A program made the position numbers and the translations under genes. 64,000 nucleotides of DNA, taken from positions 29,052,964 to 29,116,963 of the forward strand of contig NC_071355.1 of NCBI RefSeq assembly GCF_943734655.1. Reading direction: 5' to 3'. Of the stretch, positions 44,126 through 56,231 are shown in pieces; the stretch's first letter is position 1; each line of letters opens with the position of its first letter. The DNA is from Sabethes cyaneus. Its lineage: Eukaryota > Arthropoda > Insecta > Diptera > Culicidae. Under the pieces are notes generated by a model that was not told the DNA's origin, ran no database searches, and was given only the letters and a program-made list of their open reading frames with translations.

Positions 44126-46495
44126 CAGATGCGACGACGGAGAGAGTGGAAGGGTCACGAAAAACATTGAATCCTATCTGGAACGGTTTACCGATTGGGG
44201 ACGACGCCAAACTGGAATTCTTTCAGATTTCGGGAAAAAATCACTTTTACTTAACACTAGTTTTATTCAACTATATTTTTCACAATGTGGCACTTTCACT
44301 TAGTTCTTGTCACTAGTTGTTACTATATCGGTGGTTAAATCGATACTGACTCTAAGACGGTCGATTTACTTCTCATTCTTCATTTCGTTAAACGCCTGTA
44401 CTTACACTACATGGCGCAGCATTCTGGTCGTCTCAAGCAACTTCGGGAAGGTTCGACGAAATGTATTGTTGGTATAGTAAAGAACGTTGCTAAAGTAAAG
44501 AACAGATGCAGGCAACTTGGAGATGCTTCTCGAATCTTCGAAAGCACGTGTTTCATACGGGCTGTCGCGAACAGATTGAAATTGGATTTGGACTAGAACT
44601 TGGGCTTGGGCTAAAGTTTAGCACTGCACTTCAAATTGAAAATGGATTTTTATTTATTATGTCATTTTTTAAACAGATTTTTTTTAAGAAAACATCTATG
44701 AAAACTTTCAGTTAAATTGGAAATGACAAAACAAAAGAATTTTTTTTTCGTCATAGAATATCATGGAATGCCTCAACAGTAGCTTGTTATTAGCAATATA
44801 CATGTATGGAATCACAAAAGAAAGAAGCAATTTATTTTTTTAAGCTGAAATAAAATTTGAAAGGGTTAAAGTATCCCGGAAAAAAATAACCATAGCACGA
44901 AGATAAAAATTATTGTAACAGTAGGATAAAAAATATAGTAAAATAATAAAACTTATCGTTAGAAAAAATAACCAAACCATCAAACTTATTGTAATCCACC
45001 ATGACTTTCATGGTTTTTAGAGATTCTACCATAAAAAGGATGGGTTTTTAAAAATCTAATCTATAAAAAAATCTATTTTTTTTCGCGAACAAAAATGTTC
45101 ATTTACAGTGAAAGTTATCGTCCTTTAATGGTTTTAATTTGGTTTTGAGCGAAAAAACCAAATATAATTAAAAAAAGCAGTTAATTTGTGATGAAACATG
45201 GCCAATTCTATTGCTTAAAATAAGAAACAAAAATATGAATAAAATTTGAATTTCAGACACTTTACCATAAGTTTCAATGTTCACGATAAAAACTGTTGTA
45301 GGCGCATTGTTTCTACTACAAAGTTTAGTGTAAATTTTTTTTCGGGATTGCAGTAGATGAAATATAGGCTAAATGGAGGTCCCATAAGAGCGAAAATGAA
45401 ATGAAAAGCACGAAGAAAAAACTTTTCGGTATTGGTCGGTTACGCCCACAAGCAGGTCGAAATGCATCTATTATTCTGCACACAACCACAATTGTTACTT
45501 CTTTTTTACCTACACTGGGGCCCCGTGAAAGATTTCTCGTTGACAAATGCTGATAAGAATCGTAAGTGAGACCTAAACATACGTTAGACTGAATAATAAT
45601 TCGTCGTTGTTAATTTATGTTTATCTCTGTCAGACTGACCTATGGTAAGGATTTGTAGAATGTAACGCACTAGATTGGAGATAAGAAAATACATGTATTG
45701 GTATTTTAACTATATGCTAAGAAGCATTTTTACTAAGTCAAAGTTTTGTTAAAACTAAATGAGTAAGGGAATGTCGTACAGGTCGAGACTGTTAGTAACT
45801 GATAGAACTTCGTTCTGTGTAGCCAACTTTTTAGAGCTTTGTGAGTTTCGATCGTCTATACAAAACACTATACTAGACATAGTGAATTTTTTTTCAAGCA
45901 GCGACTTGAAAGTCGTAATTATCAAAACTTTGGAAATGGGCTTAGTGCGTTGTGCTTGTTAAGAAAACCAACGAAAGGTTTCATCCTTTAATCTGTTAGG
46001 ATAGGGTAAGATAATATTCTACAAAAGCGTTTGCCGTACAGGTTGGGCACTTGTGTAGTAAAGGTCGGGCCACCATAATTTTGAGCGCAGAAGTAAAATA
46101 TTCAATAAAGATCGTCAGTCACGTTAAACATGGCGAAATGAATCAAAATAATTACGAAAAGTGTAGTGAATGTCGTTAAGATTCAAAAGAAAATTAACTT
46201 AAAATTAGATATTTGAGTCGTTTTAGAAAAATCAGATGGGACTATAGGAGTAAACTAGATTTTTTTCATTATTCATATTTAGTTTGTTTCCTTGTTTTGT
46301 TCTTGCGCAAAATCCGCAAAAAAATCGTTTTAAATCGGAAGATACGGCCAAATCGCCAAAATGTGACCCAGCCTGGACGGCATTCCCCTAATATTTTTAG
46401 TTCGTCATTAAAACCCACCGTTTACCTAAAGGAGCAGGCAACGATTGAGAGAAAACTACTTTTTCAACGAAGTAATAATCAACATTCAAAGCAGA
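44126..46495. other. AT-rich DNA upstream of the BTB gene
   Basis: No gene is supported. A short GGATTTGGACTAGAACTTGG remnant of the hexamer array occurs at 44584-44605. The frames at 45325-45546 and 46213-46533 lack any family motif. No core promoter could be assigned. Confidence 0.35.
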
Positions 46496-47741
46496 ATGGC
46501 ATTGCCGGCAGACTGGCAAAAAATCTGCCCTGATATCAAAGCTCGCGTGGCGTATTTGTACGAGGCAAAACTATGGACGGACGTCGAATTTTTTGTTGGA
46601 CAGAAACCGAATGCAGGCAAAATTGGAGCACACAAATTAATTCTGTGCGCATCATCTCCGGTTTTTGAGACCATGTTTAACGGCAATTTTATCGAGAGTA
46701 ACGATGCTTTGATTCCTATACCAGATATAACCATGCCGGAATTCGAAAAACTTCTAAGGTATGTAAGATTATCACGACAACTGAGGACAGTTAATAGGAT
46801 TTAATGACACTGTTTTGTCTTGCAGATTTATTTACACCGATGAGTGTACTATAACGTCACTGGATGAAGCAATTTCCGTATTTTACGGTGCGAAGAAGTA
46901 CATGCTAGATAGTCTTGCAGAGCGATGTATCAAATTCGTAACTTCCGTTGTCACTCCGGCAGATGCTTTAAAGGCATATGATTTCGCCAAGTTTTGCGAC
47001 AAAACTTCGCTAAAGACTTTATGCATGAATTTAATGATATCTCATACCAAGGATTGTCTTCAAGCTGAATCGTTCGTTAACAGCGACCTAAACTCGGTGA
47101 TTGCACTCTTCGATCAAAAGCGTTTGGCTATTGATTCGGAATTAGATCTTGTTCGAGCTATGGAAAGATATGCTGCAAACTATAAGTGCGAAGAGAATAT
47201 TTCAGGTGCTGAAATAAAGGTTGGATCTGAAACTGTTGACACTGAGAAATCGACGGAGGATGTTGATACGACACCTGACCGAAGGTTACCTACGATTCGC
47301 GATGCTGTTAAACGCATTCGTTGGCTGACTCTGCAGCCATCTGAAATTACCCCCGTGCTTTCGGGCACTAATCTTTTGACTGAGCAGGAAAAATTAGATA
47401 TCCTGCTGAACGTTTGTTCCGAGCATGCGAATCGTGCGATGCCTGCAGGTTTTGATACAGCTAGAGATAGTAGAAGAATTTTTTTTTGTAAACGTTGCAA
47501 GAGAAATCCTAATAATAGCGATTGTTCAATCTGTAGTAGTAACGCACAAGCGCGTATCCAGGAAGTTCGCCTGAGATCTTGTTCTCCTAATCGATTGGAT
47601 TTTGGTTTAAGTAATACGTTTTGGGTTGAAGATGATGACGATTATGATATTGGTCGGTTTAGAGACCCGCCTCCTAGTCCTAGAAATCGAAGAGGCCGCA
47701 TAATTTGCAAGCTAAGAGAATCGATTATTAAACATGGTTAG
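46496..47741 (+). CDS. BTB-BACK protein (BTBD6/BTBD3-like) with CxxC tail, two exons
   Basis: Exon 1 is 46496-46758, the intron 46759-46825 (67 bp, GTATGT to TTTGTCTTGCAG, phase 2) and exon 2 46826-47741, giving 392 aa. The start chosen is the first in-frame ATG (MALPADWQK). Residues about 5-120 are a BTB/POZ domain (DWQKICPDIKARVAYLY, DVEFFVG, HKLILCASSPVFETMFNG, FIYTDE). A BACK domain follows (ALKAYDFAKFCD, SLKTLCMNLM, FVNSDLNSVIALFDQKRL) with a Glu/Asp/Thr-rich linker inserted before AVKRIRWLTLQPSEI. BTBD6-type proteins are Cul3 ubiquitin-ligase adaptors. The usual C-terminal PHR domain is absent. Instead there is CKRC-x8-CSIC, an acidic patch and an Arg-rich end. The substrate is unknown. 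Confidence 0.88.
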
Positions 47742-47811
47742 AAATATTGCAAATTACAGCAAAAATCAAAACTACAGTTGTAAAAATTACGGTTATTTAT
47801 GACGGAACAAT

Positions 47812-47817
47812 AATAAA
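47812..47817 (+). promoter_or_regulatory. Polyadenylation signal of the BTB gene
   Basis: AATAAA 71 bases after the stop; a dispersed repeat begins about 65 bases later. Confidence 0.6.
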
Positions 47818-47880
47818 GTCAGCTAAAATTAAGGTGAACGGACCACCTTTGCGTTTATATATATATCCCAACGATCAAGA

Positions 47881-47960
47881 GAATAGCCTTTTTGACATAG
47901 AATTACGTCTTACGGCAAGGTTTGTGATAGGGTATCATTCCAAAAAATCTTTCGCGAAAA
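47881..47960 (+). repeat. Dispersed repeat, inverted partner of 4225-4315
   Basis: Contains GAATTACGTCTTACGGCAAG and GATAGGGTATCATTCC, matching the reverse complement of 4255-4310. Confidence 0.65.
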
Positions 47961-48339
47961 GTGGTCCGGTTTTGAACGACCGACCATATGAAGAAAAATA
48001 TTAATTTTTGAGGTTGCACTATCGCTCGCTTCGCGATTGATTGGAATAATTTCTTATTATTTTCGAACAATTCTTGGTACATTTCAGGAATCAAAGAGAA
48101 AATTGAAGGAAAATTCCAATTAATTCTACTGTAACAAAGTTACAAGAGAATTAAATGGGATTTTACTCTTTCTCTTTGATTGACTTGCCTTTGACTAGAC
48201 TTTGAGACTAGCAGTCATTAACTTTTCGTCGGAGAGCCCGTTTTCGGAAGCAGTTTTTGAGCCCAAAAGCCAGGTTCTGTTTAGAAAAATGTATTCACTG
48301 CATTTTTCTTGCCAATCTGAACACAGCGAGTATATTTCC

Positions 48340-48458
48340 ATGAACAATCGTATTATTACATGCATGGATACATGCTACTATCGCTACCAAACGACTTGCG
48401 TAGTCCTACGTCACCTATGCGGTCGTGTCTTGTACACAACCTCTCTGATTTTCAATAG
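48340..48458 (-). repeat. Dispersed repeat, inverted partner of 534-646
   Basis: TACGTCACCTATGCGGTCGT and the flanking words match the reverse complement of 534-646. Confidence 0.75.
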
Positions 48459-48654
48459 TGGGCATACTTAAAATATGTGTATAATGTACACTGTAGGGGA
48501 ACTTGCTGCAGGTTGTGACTAGCTGCAGAATGAGAAAATTCGGAAATTTTCAAAGGAATGTAAACAGTTGAGGCATCTTACTCTAAACATCACCAAAGTC
48601 TACCGACTTTCACCAGATTCATGGTTCATGCGCTTTTAGTATTTGGTATTCGAT

Positions 48655-49110
48655 GAATTTATGTTTAGCCAAATCCTCCTAACTCAGCTTTCAGTCTGGA
48701 TCGTAGATCGCCTCCGCCATCGCAAAGTTCTTGGCTATGGTATCGAAGTTATCTTGGTGCAAAGCCTAGGTGTTGGCAATCCTTGGTGAAAATGGTGCCT
48801 CTCGTTTCGGTACCCGCTCGTCGGATCACCTCCTCAAGAGTTTTTCCGGATAACCGTGTTCGTGCCTTATCTGCCATAGCTGGACGCGATCGATTGTATC
48901 GTATGCTGCTTTGAAATCAACAAAAATGTGGGCATTTCTGCAAGATCTGTCGGATGGTAGAAATTTGGTCCGCAGCTGCGCGAGTCCCCATGGAACCCGC
49001 CTGGTAATTTCCTACGAAACCTTGTGCGGTCGGTGACAACCGGCGCAACAGGATCTGGGAGTGAAGGTACCTTGTAAACGGCGTTTAGCAGCGTTATGCC
49101 GCGTTAGTTG
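48655..49110 (-). pseudogene. RTE-clade reverse transcriptase fragment
   Basis: The minus strand contains frame-broken but clear RT blocks: YQAGSMGTRAAADQISTIRQ (family GFR--RSTVDQIFTLRQ), IFVDFKAAYDTIDR with the first catalytic Asp (48886-48918), then GYPEKL. Next, after loss of the segment with the RQGD motif, come LEEVIRRAGTETRGTIFTK and a damaged LLGFADD equivalent. These are hallmarks of RTE-type non-LTR elements. Several frameshifts and an internal deletion make it inactive. A second independent RTE piece is at 57870-58572. Confidence 0.8.
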
Positions 49111-49371
49111 CAGCAGTCGAGCCGATGGCTCTTTTTTCAAAAACAAATTATTATAATTTTTTCTTGTTTTGATGGTAAAAAGTTCAGAAATGTGTTTTTA
49201 TTTTAGCGTAATAAATTCAGCATTTGATAATGTATGTTGTTTCATTTTTACCTCTCGTATGTAGCAGTAATATAGTTTTAGACACTTTAAGGAAGGAGAA
49301 TAGGGGATTAACTGGTTGGTTAATGCACGAAGAAAGAAAATTTTGGTTGTATCAGTAACGAAAACAGTGTA

Positions 49372-49809
49372 CAGCACTCGTGCGCTAATTGCACGTCCTC
49401 TAGTCGCACCGTCTTTTAATTGCCCGTCTGCTAGTTGCACGATCGTGCAATTAAAAAGCAGTTATCTGTCGAACTACACGTGGTTTCTCAGGTGGTTGCT
49501 ATAAACAAAAATACAGCGTTGCCGAATGCAAACTCTCTATCTCTGCAATACGTAGATACCTTATAAACAAATTCATGCAAATTTTGCTAAACTTTGGCTA
49601 ATTGAACACATATTCATCAAGCTTTTGGTTCGTTTGTAAAAATTTCAATGTTTTTCTCAAAATTTAGCGTACGTGTGAATGTATGTGAAGAGTTCTTTAC
49701 AGTGATAACGCATCACGTTTTACAATAAATATTGGCAACCATCGTGCAATTAAAAAACGAAATTCGCTAATCGCATTGCCTGATTCGTGCAATTAGCGAA
49801 CGAGTGTTG
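49372..49809. mobile_element. 438-bp TA-flanked MITE
   Basis: It begins CAGCACTCGTGCGCTAATTG and ends with the near inverse CAATTAGCGAACGAGTGTTG, flanked by TA (49370-49371 and 49810-49811). Subterminal TGCACGATCGTGCA (49436-49449) is a perfect palindrome. GTGCAATTA words recur inside. No frame. Confidence 0.85.
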
Positions 49810-49826
49810 TATAAGCATTCTATGTA

Positions 49827-50998
49827 CCGTGAACGTACCATATTCTGCGCAGACATTTCATGATTCTTCCGCTATTCTAAGTATTCTAGATTTAAAGTAA
49901 CAACGTGGATAGCAGCAACGTGTAGTGCTACGGTCTATAATATCTGGTAAAAAATATGGGAATTATAAGTCGACCAACAATTGAGTATATTATTCGTTTT
50001 GTAAACTTACTCACGGTGCCTAACTCTGCACACTTTCTTGCTCATGTTTCTAATTCTACGCATGTTTTCTCCTAATTCTGCGCACTCAAAAAGTGAAAAT
50101 AAATACTCCTGCCATGCTGTTTATGTTTATACGCTGAAAGCACACCAAAAAATTCGGCATTAGCCATTACCATAATTAAATCTATGATCCGGCCTTCTTG
50201 TGCTGTCCGGGTGGCAAAGGAATATTGTTATCTTTTTGATTGCCTCATTTTAAATATTTTAATCTCGATAACGTGAAGGGCGAATTGATTCGGGTTTTCT
50301 GCATACTGAACATTACACTTTAGACTAATACTAAAAATTGTGTTTTCATATAGAAACCATTTCCCCACTCTCTGACAGCCCCATGAGGTTGGACATTAAC
50401 AAAAAAATAGAACACATGGTTTCATGAATTGGGGCTCGTAGGTTTGGACCCCGAGACACAGCGTAAATTTCCAATAAATGCAAGTTAAAGGTTCTACTTG
50501 AATTTTCATGCCTTTATACCTCAGCCATTTGAGTGAGGTTGCGTATTCTTCCGCGATTTCTTCGTAGGATACATTACTGCGCAGAATTTGGAACATGAAT
50601 AAAAAATCTGTGCCTAAATCTGCGCATTATTGCATCGCATTTTTCTAAGGAAAGCAATGCATGCAATCACTCTTTTTATCTAAAGCATGACTAAAACTAA
50701 TTATTCTTTCTGATTATGCTGGGTAATTTGATCATTGCAAAGAGTTTCGATTATAAATTTGTCAATTTTCTAGAAGTACAATCTTAGCGTTGGTACTAAC
50801 GACGATGTTTTCTTCCATATAAAATACTTTCAGTTTCACGTTAAATTATTTCGCTCTCAAATATTATGGTCCGTTTGTGAATAATGGCGTAATATTCAAC
50901 AGACATTTATAAAAAAAATACCGGAATGATCATAGTTATGCACAATGTTAAAAAATACTTATATAAAGAACAATGCGCAGAATTAGCAGCGGTCACGG
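49827..50998. mobile_element. CCGTGAACGTACC TIR element, uninterrupted copy
   Basis: The left TIR CCGTGAACGTACCATATTCT begins after TA (49825-49826). The right end is slightly eroded (GGTCACGG, then TA at 50999-51000). Words TAATTCTGCGCA/TGCGCAGAATTA recur near both ends. It is collinear with 52101-55408 minus the Helitron and with part of 9109-10190. The site ACAATGTTAAAAAA|TACTTATATAAAG (50955/50956) is the empty equivalent of the Helitron insertion. The minus frame at 50396-50596 is a remnant also seen in the other copy (52512-52877). Confidence 0.85.
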
Positions 50999-51000
50999 TA

Positions 51001-52008
51001 GTCATAGTAACCACATTCCGTGGTCGGATCTGATGCAAACAACCGGAGAATAAGGACGAAACAAACTTTGTGACGTAAGTCAATGTTTGCTGCGATTGTT
51101 GTTGTATTTGTATTGTACAGGCTAATGTACCATTAATCTGCTAGTACTTCAAAGTGTCAGTTTCTTATTTTCGACCTGTGATTCACATTCATGACTCAGA
51201 ATCAGCCGTTTTGCCATCTATTTTTGATAGAAGAATTTGCTTACAAGATAGAAGAATACAATTTGTTTACCGATAACGTTATTCAGTGACTATTCTCACT
51301 ATCTTCACAGCATGAACAAAGCAAACAAAATGTCGGTAGGTTCTGGTGCTCAAGTCTCCACGGGATAAGACTATCGTCTTCAAACGAATCTTTTGGACTT
51401 TCAGTTGATAATTTTGGTCCCTGTCGAGAGTACCTGAACAGAGATGAGAAATGAAAGTACAGTAAGCAATATGTGGTCAATCGTCACATCAGTCAGGACC
51501 CGAGCTCAAATCCCAATCACGCAGCAGTCCCAAATGACCTAAGCTGTTAAAGTGATTATAATAAATCACAAACAGAAAAACGGCAGAACATATGGAATAA
51601 TTCTCTGACACGAGGTCTGCAAATATTGAAATTTTTGTACTTGTATGGTTGAAACTGGGTAAAAAACGAGAATTACACTATCAATACCCCGAAACAGTGG
51701 ACCCCATGTTCATCAAGGGGCTAGAAAGGTAGATCCTTCTGACGACGTTTTGGCTGGTATGATCCGACAGCTCTGCCAAAATTAAATCCACTTAGTTCTA
51801 CTACGAAGTTTGCTATGAATCTCCTGATTGATAGTACCTCCCAAAAAGAACGCTAATAGGGACCGTCTTAGTGGAAACCCTCTTAATGGAGTCTACGTAG
51901 CATATGAGAATTGACGTAATTGGTTTCAACATGGAATAACTCGTGATCCTGACCGTGTCTTCGACAAAGTTGTTCAGAATATCAATGGCTTTTTGTTGAA
52001 CAAACAGA
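51001..52008. other. Intergenic DNA with SINE-like scrap
   Basis: No gene. GAGCTCAAATCCC (about 51500) is B-box-like, with GTTAAAGTGATTATAATAA after it, suggesting a SINE fragment. AATTGGTTTCAACATGGAAT (51928-51947) matches the reverse complement of 56195-56217. Confidence 0.4.
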
Positions 52009-53255
52009 TTTTTTTAATCACACAAAAAAAATTAAAATTTTTAGGAATTTTTGCTTGAAGTTTAATCGTGAAACCCGAAATTATTATTGCTTTTGATATA
52101 CCGTGAACGTACCATATTCTGCGCAGTTAAGACATTTTTATGGTTCCTCCGCTATTATAAGTATTCTAGAGTTAAATTGATAACGTTGATAGCAGCAACA
52201 TGTAGTGCTACGGTCTATAATATATGGTAAAAAACATGGGAATTAAAAGTCGACCAACAATTGAGTATATCTTTCGTTTTGTAAACTTATTCACGGTGCC
52301 TAATTCTGCGCACTCTCTTGCCCATGTTCCTAATTCTGCGCATGTTTGTTCCTAATTCTGCGCACCTAAAAAGTAACAATAAACATGCATACCATGTAGT
52401 TTATGTCTTTATACGCTGAAAGCACTTCAAAAATCTGACATTAGCCATTACCATGATTAAATCCATAATCTGGCCTTCTTGTGCTGTCCAGGTGGCACAG
52501 GAACATTATTATCATTTGGATTGGCTTATTTTAAATATTTTATTGTCGATAACGTGAAGGGCGAGTTCATTCGGGTTTTCTCTATACTGAACATTATACT
52601 TTAGACTAATATTAACAATTGTGTTTTCATATAGAAACCACTTCCCCACTCCCTGACAGCTCAATGAAGTTCGACTGTCAAAAAAAATCAGAAGACATGG
52701 TTCCATGAATTGGCGTTCGTAGGTTCGGACCCCGAGCCGTAACACAGGATTCCAATCAATGCAAGTTAAAGGTTCTACTTGAATTTCTATGCCTCTATAC
52801 CTCAGCCATTTGGGAGAAGTTGCGTATTTTTTCGCGATTTCTTCATAGGATACATTACTGCGCAGGATTTGGAACATGAATAAAAAATCTGTGCCTAAAT
52901 CTGCGCACTACTGCATCGCATTTTTCCAACGAAAACAAGGCATGCAATCACTCTTTTTGCCTAAAACATGACTAAAACTAATTATTCTTTCTAATTATGC
53001 TGGGTAATTTGATCATTGCAAAGAATTTCGATCATAATTTTGTTAATTTTCTAGAAGGACAGTTTTAGCGTTGGCGCTAACGACGTTGTTTTCTGACATA
53101 TAAAATACTTTCAGTTTCACTTTAATTTATTTCGCTGTCAAATATTATGGCCCTTTTGTGAGTAATGGCGTATTATTCAACAGAGATTTATAAAAAAATA
53201 ACACAATGGCCATAGTTATGCACAATGTTGAAAAATCTATACCTATAAAGAAGGA

Positions 53256-53257
53256 TT

Positions 53258-53294
<37 letters not shown>
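53256..53294 (+). repeat. (GTCT)n microsatellite in the Helitron 5' end
   Basis: About nine to ten GTCT units; the shorter CTGTCTGTATG version is in the remnant at 38781. The following GTATGTTCCTTATAGA is common to both. Confidence 0.85.
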
Positions 53295-53295
<1 letters not shown>

Positions 53296-53399
53296 CGTAT
53301 GTTCCTTATAGAATCGAAAACTACTGAACCAATCGACATGAAAATATGCATGTAGAGGTTTTTTGGGGCCAGGAAAGGTTTTAGTGATGGTTAGAAACC

Positions 53400-55120
53400 C
53401 CTCCCCCCACTAAGAGGGGGGGCTCCCATACAAATGAAACACAAATTTCTGCATAACTCGACAACTAATCAAGCAAATAGAACAAAATTTGGCATGTGGG
53501 TGTTTTCGGTGACAAGAATTTATTCTATGGTAAATTGAGACCCCTCCCCTCTTTATAAGGGGAATTATAACTCCTCTCCTCTTTAAAAGGGGGGGCTTCC
53601 AAACAAATTTCCTCATAACTCGAGAACTAATCAAGCAAATGGAACCAAATTTGGCATGTGAAGGTTTTCGAGGGCAAAATTATTTTCTATAGTAAATTAG
53701 GACCCCTCCCCACTTTAAGAGGGGGGGCTCCTGTACCAAAGAAACACAATTTTCCTCATAACTCGAGAAGTAATTAAGCAAATGGAACCAAATTTGGCAT
53801 GTGGGTGTTTTTGGAGACAAAAATTTTTTCTATGATGAATTGGAACCCTTCCCCGTTTTAGGATGGGGGGATCCTATACACATGAAATACAAATTTCCTC
53901 ATAACTGAAGAACTAATCAAGCAAATGGAACAAAATTTGGCATGTGAAAGTTTTCGAGGGCAAGAATATTTTCTATGGCAAATAAGGACCCCTTCCCACT
54001 TTAAGAGGGGGGGCTCCTATACAAACGAAATACAAATTTCCTCATAACTCGAGAACTAATCAAGCAAATGGAACCAAATTTGACACGTGGGTGTTTTTGG
54101 AGACAAATTTTTTTTTCTATGATGAACTGGGACCCCTCCTCACTTTAGGAGGGGGGGCTCCTATACAAATGAAATACAAATTTCCTCATAACTCGAGAGC
54201 TAATCAAGCAAATGAAACCAAATTTGGCATGTAAAAGTTTTCGAGGGCAAGAATATTTTCTATGGTGAATTAAGACCCCTCCCAATTTTAAGAGGGGGGG
54301 CTCCTATACAAACGAAATACAAATTTCCTCATAACTCGAGAACTAATCAAGCAAATGGAACCAAATTTGGCACGTGGGTGTTTTCGGAGGCAACCATTTT
54401 ATCTATGATGAATTAGGACCCCTAACCTTTTTTAAGAGGGGGGGCTCTCATACAATCGAAATACAAATTTCCTCATAACTCTAGAACTAATCAAGCAAAT
54501 GGAACCAAATTTATCATGTGAGTGTTTTTGTAGGCAAGAATATTTTCTATGGTATATTTTGTATGGATTTCCCCACTTTAAGAGGGGGGGGCTCCTATAC
54601 AAATGAAAAACAAATTTCCTCATAACTCGAGAACTAATCAAGCAAATGGAACCAAATTTGACATGTAAGTGGTTTTGGACGCAAGATTTTTTTCTATGGT
54701 GAATTGAGACCCCTCTCTTCTTTAGAAAGCGAGTTATGGCCCATCTCCCCTTTAAGAGAGTGGGCTTCCATACAAATGAAATGCAAATTTCCTCTTATCT
54801 CGAGAACTAATCAATCGAATGGAACCAAATTTGGTATGTGGGAGTTTTAGATGGCAGAAATTTTTTCTATGGTGAATTACGACCCCTTCCCCTTTTAAGA
54901 GGGGAGCTTCCATACAAATGAAATTCAAATTTCCTTATAACTTGAGAACTAATCAAGCAAATGGAACCAAATTTGGCATGAGGGAGATTTTGGAGTCTTG
55001 AATTTATTTTACGATAGTTAGAGACCTCTCACCCCTGTGGTAGGGGGATATGGACTCTCATACAAATAAAACAGAAATTTTTGCGAAACTCAAAAACTAA
55101 TCGAACTCGAGAAATTCGAG
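53400..55120 (+). repeat. Tandem array of ~140-180-bp units inside the Helitron
   Basis: About ten to eleven units. Each contains CTCATAACTCGAGAACTAAT, CAAGCAAATGGAACCAAATT, TTTTCTATGGTGAATT, GACCCCTCCC and a G-run of the form AGAGGGGGGGCTCC. Neighbouring C-rich and G-rich runs in each unit could pair as hairpins. Units differ by small changes and some carry an additional C/G-run segment. Confidence 0.85.
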
Positions 55121-55979
55121 ACTCTTCCATAAAACATTAGTCAATACAAGACCACAAAAACTATCTATAGTAACACTAGATCATTCAGGACGAGACGGTC
55201 GCGAGTGTTGCCGGTGACCCGCCGTCGGAAGCGCCGCCCACTGGGGGGCTTGCAAAACTCTAGATTGTGACAAAGATCATCCGAGATTCATGATTTATGT
55301 ACAACACAGGTTAATTTGTGGCAATACGAAGTTTGTCGGGTCAGCTAGTACATATATAAAGAAAAATGCGCAGAATTAGGAGCTGCGCAGAATATGGTAC
55401 GTTCACGGTATACGTTGTTATTTTCTATGCAAAAACCTTCCAAAATAAAGTCAACATCGAAAAAAAATTTTCCGGTTCTCGGAAGCTACATTATTTGTAC
55501 TTCCAGTTTTGTTTCGTGCTAGAAGCGTTAACACTCTCGTACACTCTTTTTTCGACTTCTTTAGGCTGTAAAACCCACGGATAATTGATTTTATACAAAC
55601 AATTTTTACTCAGGCTTAACAGGCCCCCCGATTTTTAGAGCCAATTTTGAAGGGCAGGGAGACAACAACTTTAAAAATAATTTGCAATGGCCTTAATAAC
55701 GGATATATAAAAAGCAAGAACGGATTTGGTTGCCAGTTGAAAGTTTAAGTAAAAATGCTTAATATACATTTTTTTCCTCTATTAAAAAAATACCCTTGTT
55801 CTTTTTTCACCTCCAATACTTCAGATGCCCAAAACTTCATAAAAAAATTGAAATGCCCTAATCATAGAAAATTGTTGCATTTTTATCGCAAATTGCCTTA
55901 ATTCAGCTATCTCATAATGCAGTATATTCTTGCAAGGTCTTGCAAGTTTAATGCGAGCAGGGAAAAAAATCTAAAGCGT

Positions 55980-56230
55980 AGATACAGCCTACATAAACAG
56001 ATTACATAGGCGATAGCGCCACTTAGTGAGACAATTCTGCGCTATGTTCCATCCCTTCTCGAAGGTGGCAATCATATGAATAACCTTCCCGAAGACCGCA
56101 ACTTGCTAGATAGTCAGCAGCGCGAGATACAGAAATTACATTTACACCAGCGCCACGTAGTGAGTGGCAACGTTCTATGCGTTCAGGATCACAAGGTATT
56201 CCATGTTGGAACCAATTCAGTCAAATCCCA
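55980..56230. repeat. Dispersed repeat with tandem CGCCACTTAGTGAG words
   Basis: GCGCCACTTAGTGAGACAA (56012) and GCGCCACGTAGTGAGTGGCAA (56149) are two related words about 137 bases apart; between them lies GAAGGTGGCAATCATATGAA. The end (56180-56217) is inverted at 51928-51965. Confidence 0.55.
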
Positions 56231-56231
56231 T

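Larger units (their letters stand above)
53236..55348 (+). mobile_element. Helitron (2113 bp), non-autonomous
   Basis: It starts TCTATACCTATAAAGAAGG with a following GTCT microsatellite, and ends GGTCAGCTAG. It is inserted exactly between A (53235) and T (55349). The host site is intact in the other copy at 50955/50956, which proves both ends. The 5' TC, 3' CTAG, A|T target and absence of target duplication are the Helitron hallmarks. The interior is a tandem array (53400-55120) without Rep/helicase coding, so it must depend on proteins supplied elsewhere. Shorter relatives are at 38761-39412 and 10780-11400. Confidence 0.9.
52101..55408. mobile_element. CCGTGAACGTACC TIR element carrying a Helitron
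   Basis: The left TIR CCGTGAACGTACCATATTCT (52101-52120) is mirrored exactly by the right TIR ending at 55408, in total about 26 bases, with TA at 52099-52100 and 55409-55410. Without the Helitron it is 1195 bp, close to the 1172-bp copy at 49827-50998. The uninterrupted outer repeat at about 61835-61842 (AATATATACG) shows the target TA once. A decayed minus-strand frame (52512-52877) is shared with the other copy; it resembles no transposase I can name. Confidence 0.9.
52009..55692 (+). mobile_element. Outer TIR repeat of the nest (left end truncated)
   Basis: The flanks 52009-52100 and 55409-55692 together are collinear with the complete 474-bp repeat at 61659-62132. Shared phrases include TTTTAGGAATTTTT, CGTGAAAACC-like, TACGTTGTTATTTTCTATGC, CCCCCCGATTTTT and TTTGCAATGGCCT. 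The right terminus AATGGCCT is kept; the left terminus AGGCCATT is missing here. The repeat was opened by the TA element at 52101-55408. Confidence 0.75.

Noticed and set aside
52512..52877. 121-codon minus frame considered as a transposase relic
   Set aside because: It shares a segment with the other family copy, but no DDE-type or DNA-binding motif could be seen; described only within the element.
53256..55120. Considered as a CRISPR-like array because of regularly spaced repeats
   Set aside because: Units are long, contiguous and diverged, without unique spacers, and lie inside a Helitron in eukaryotic DNA.
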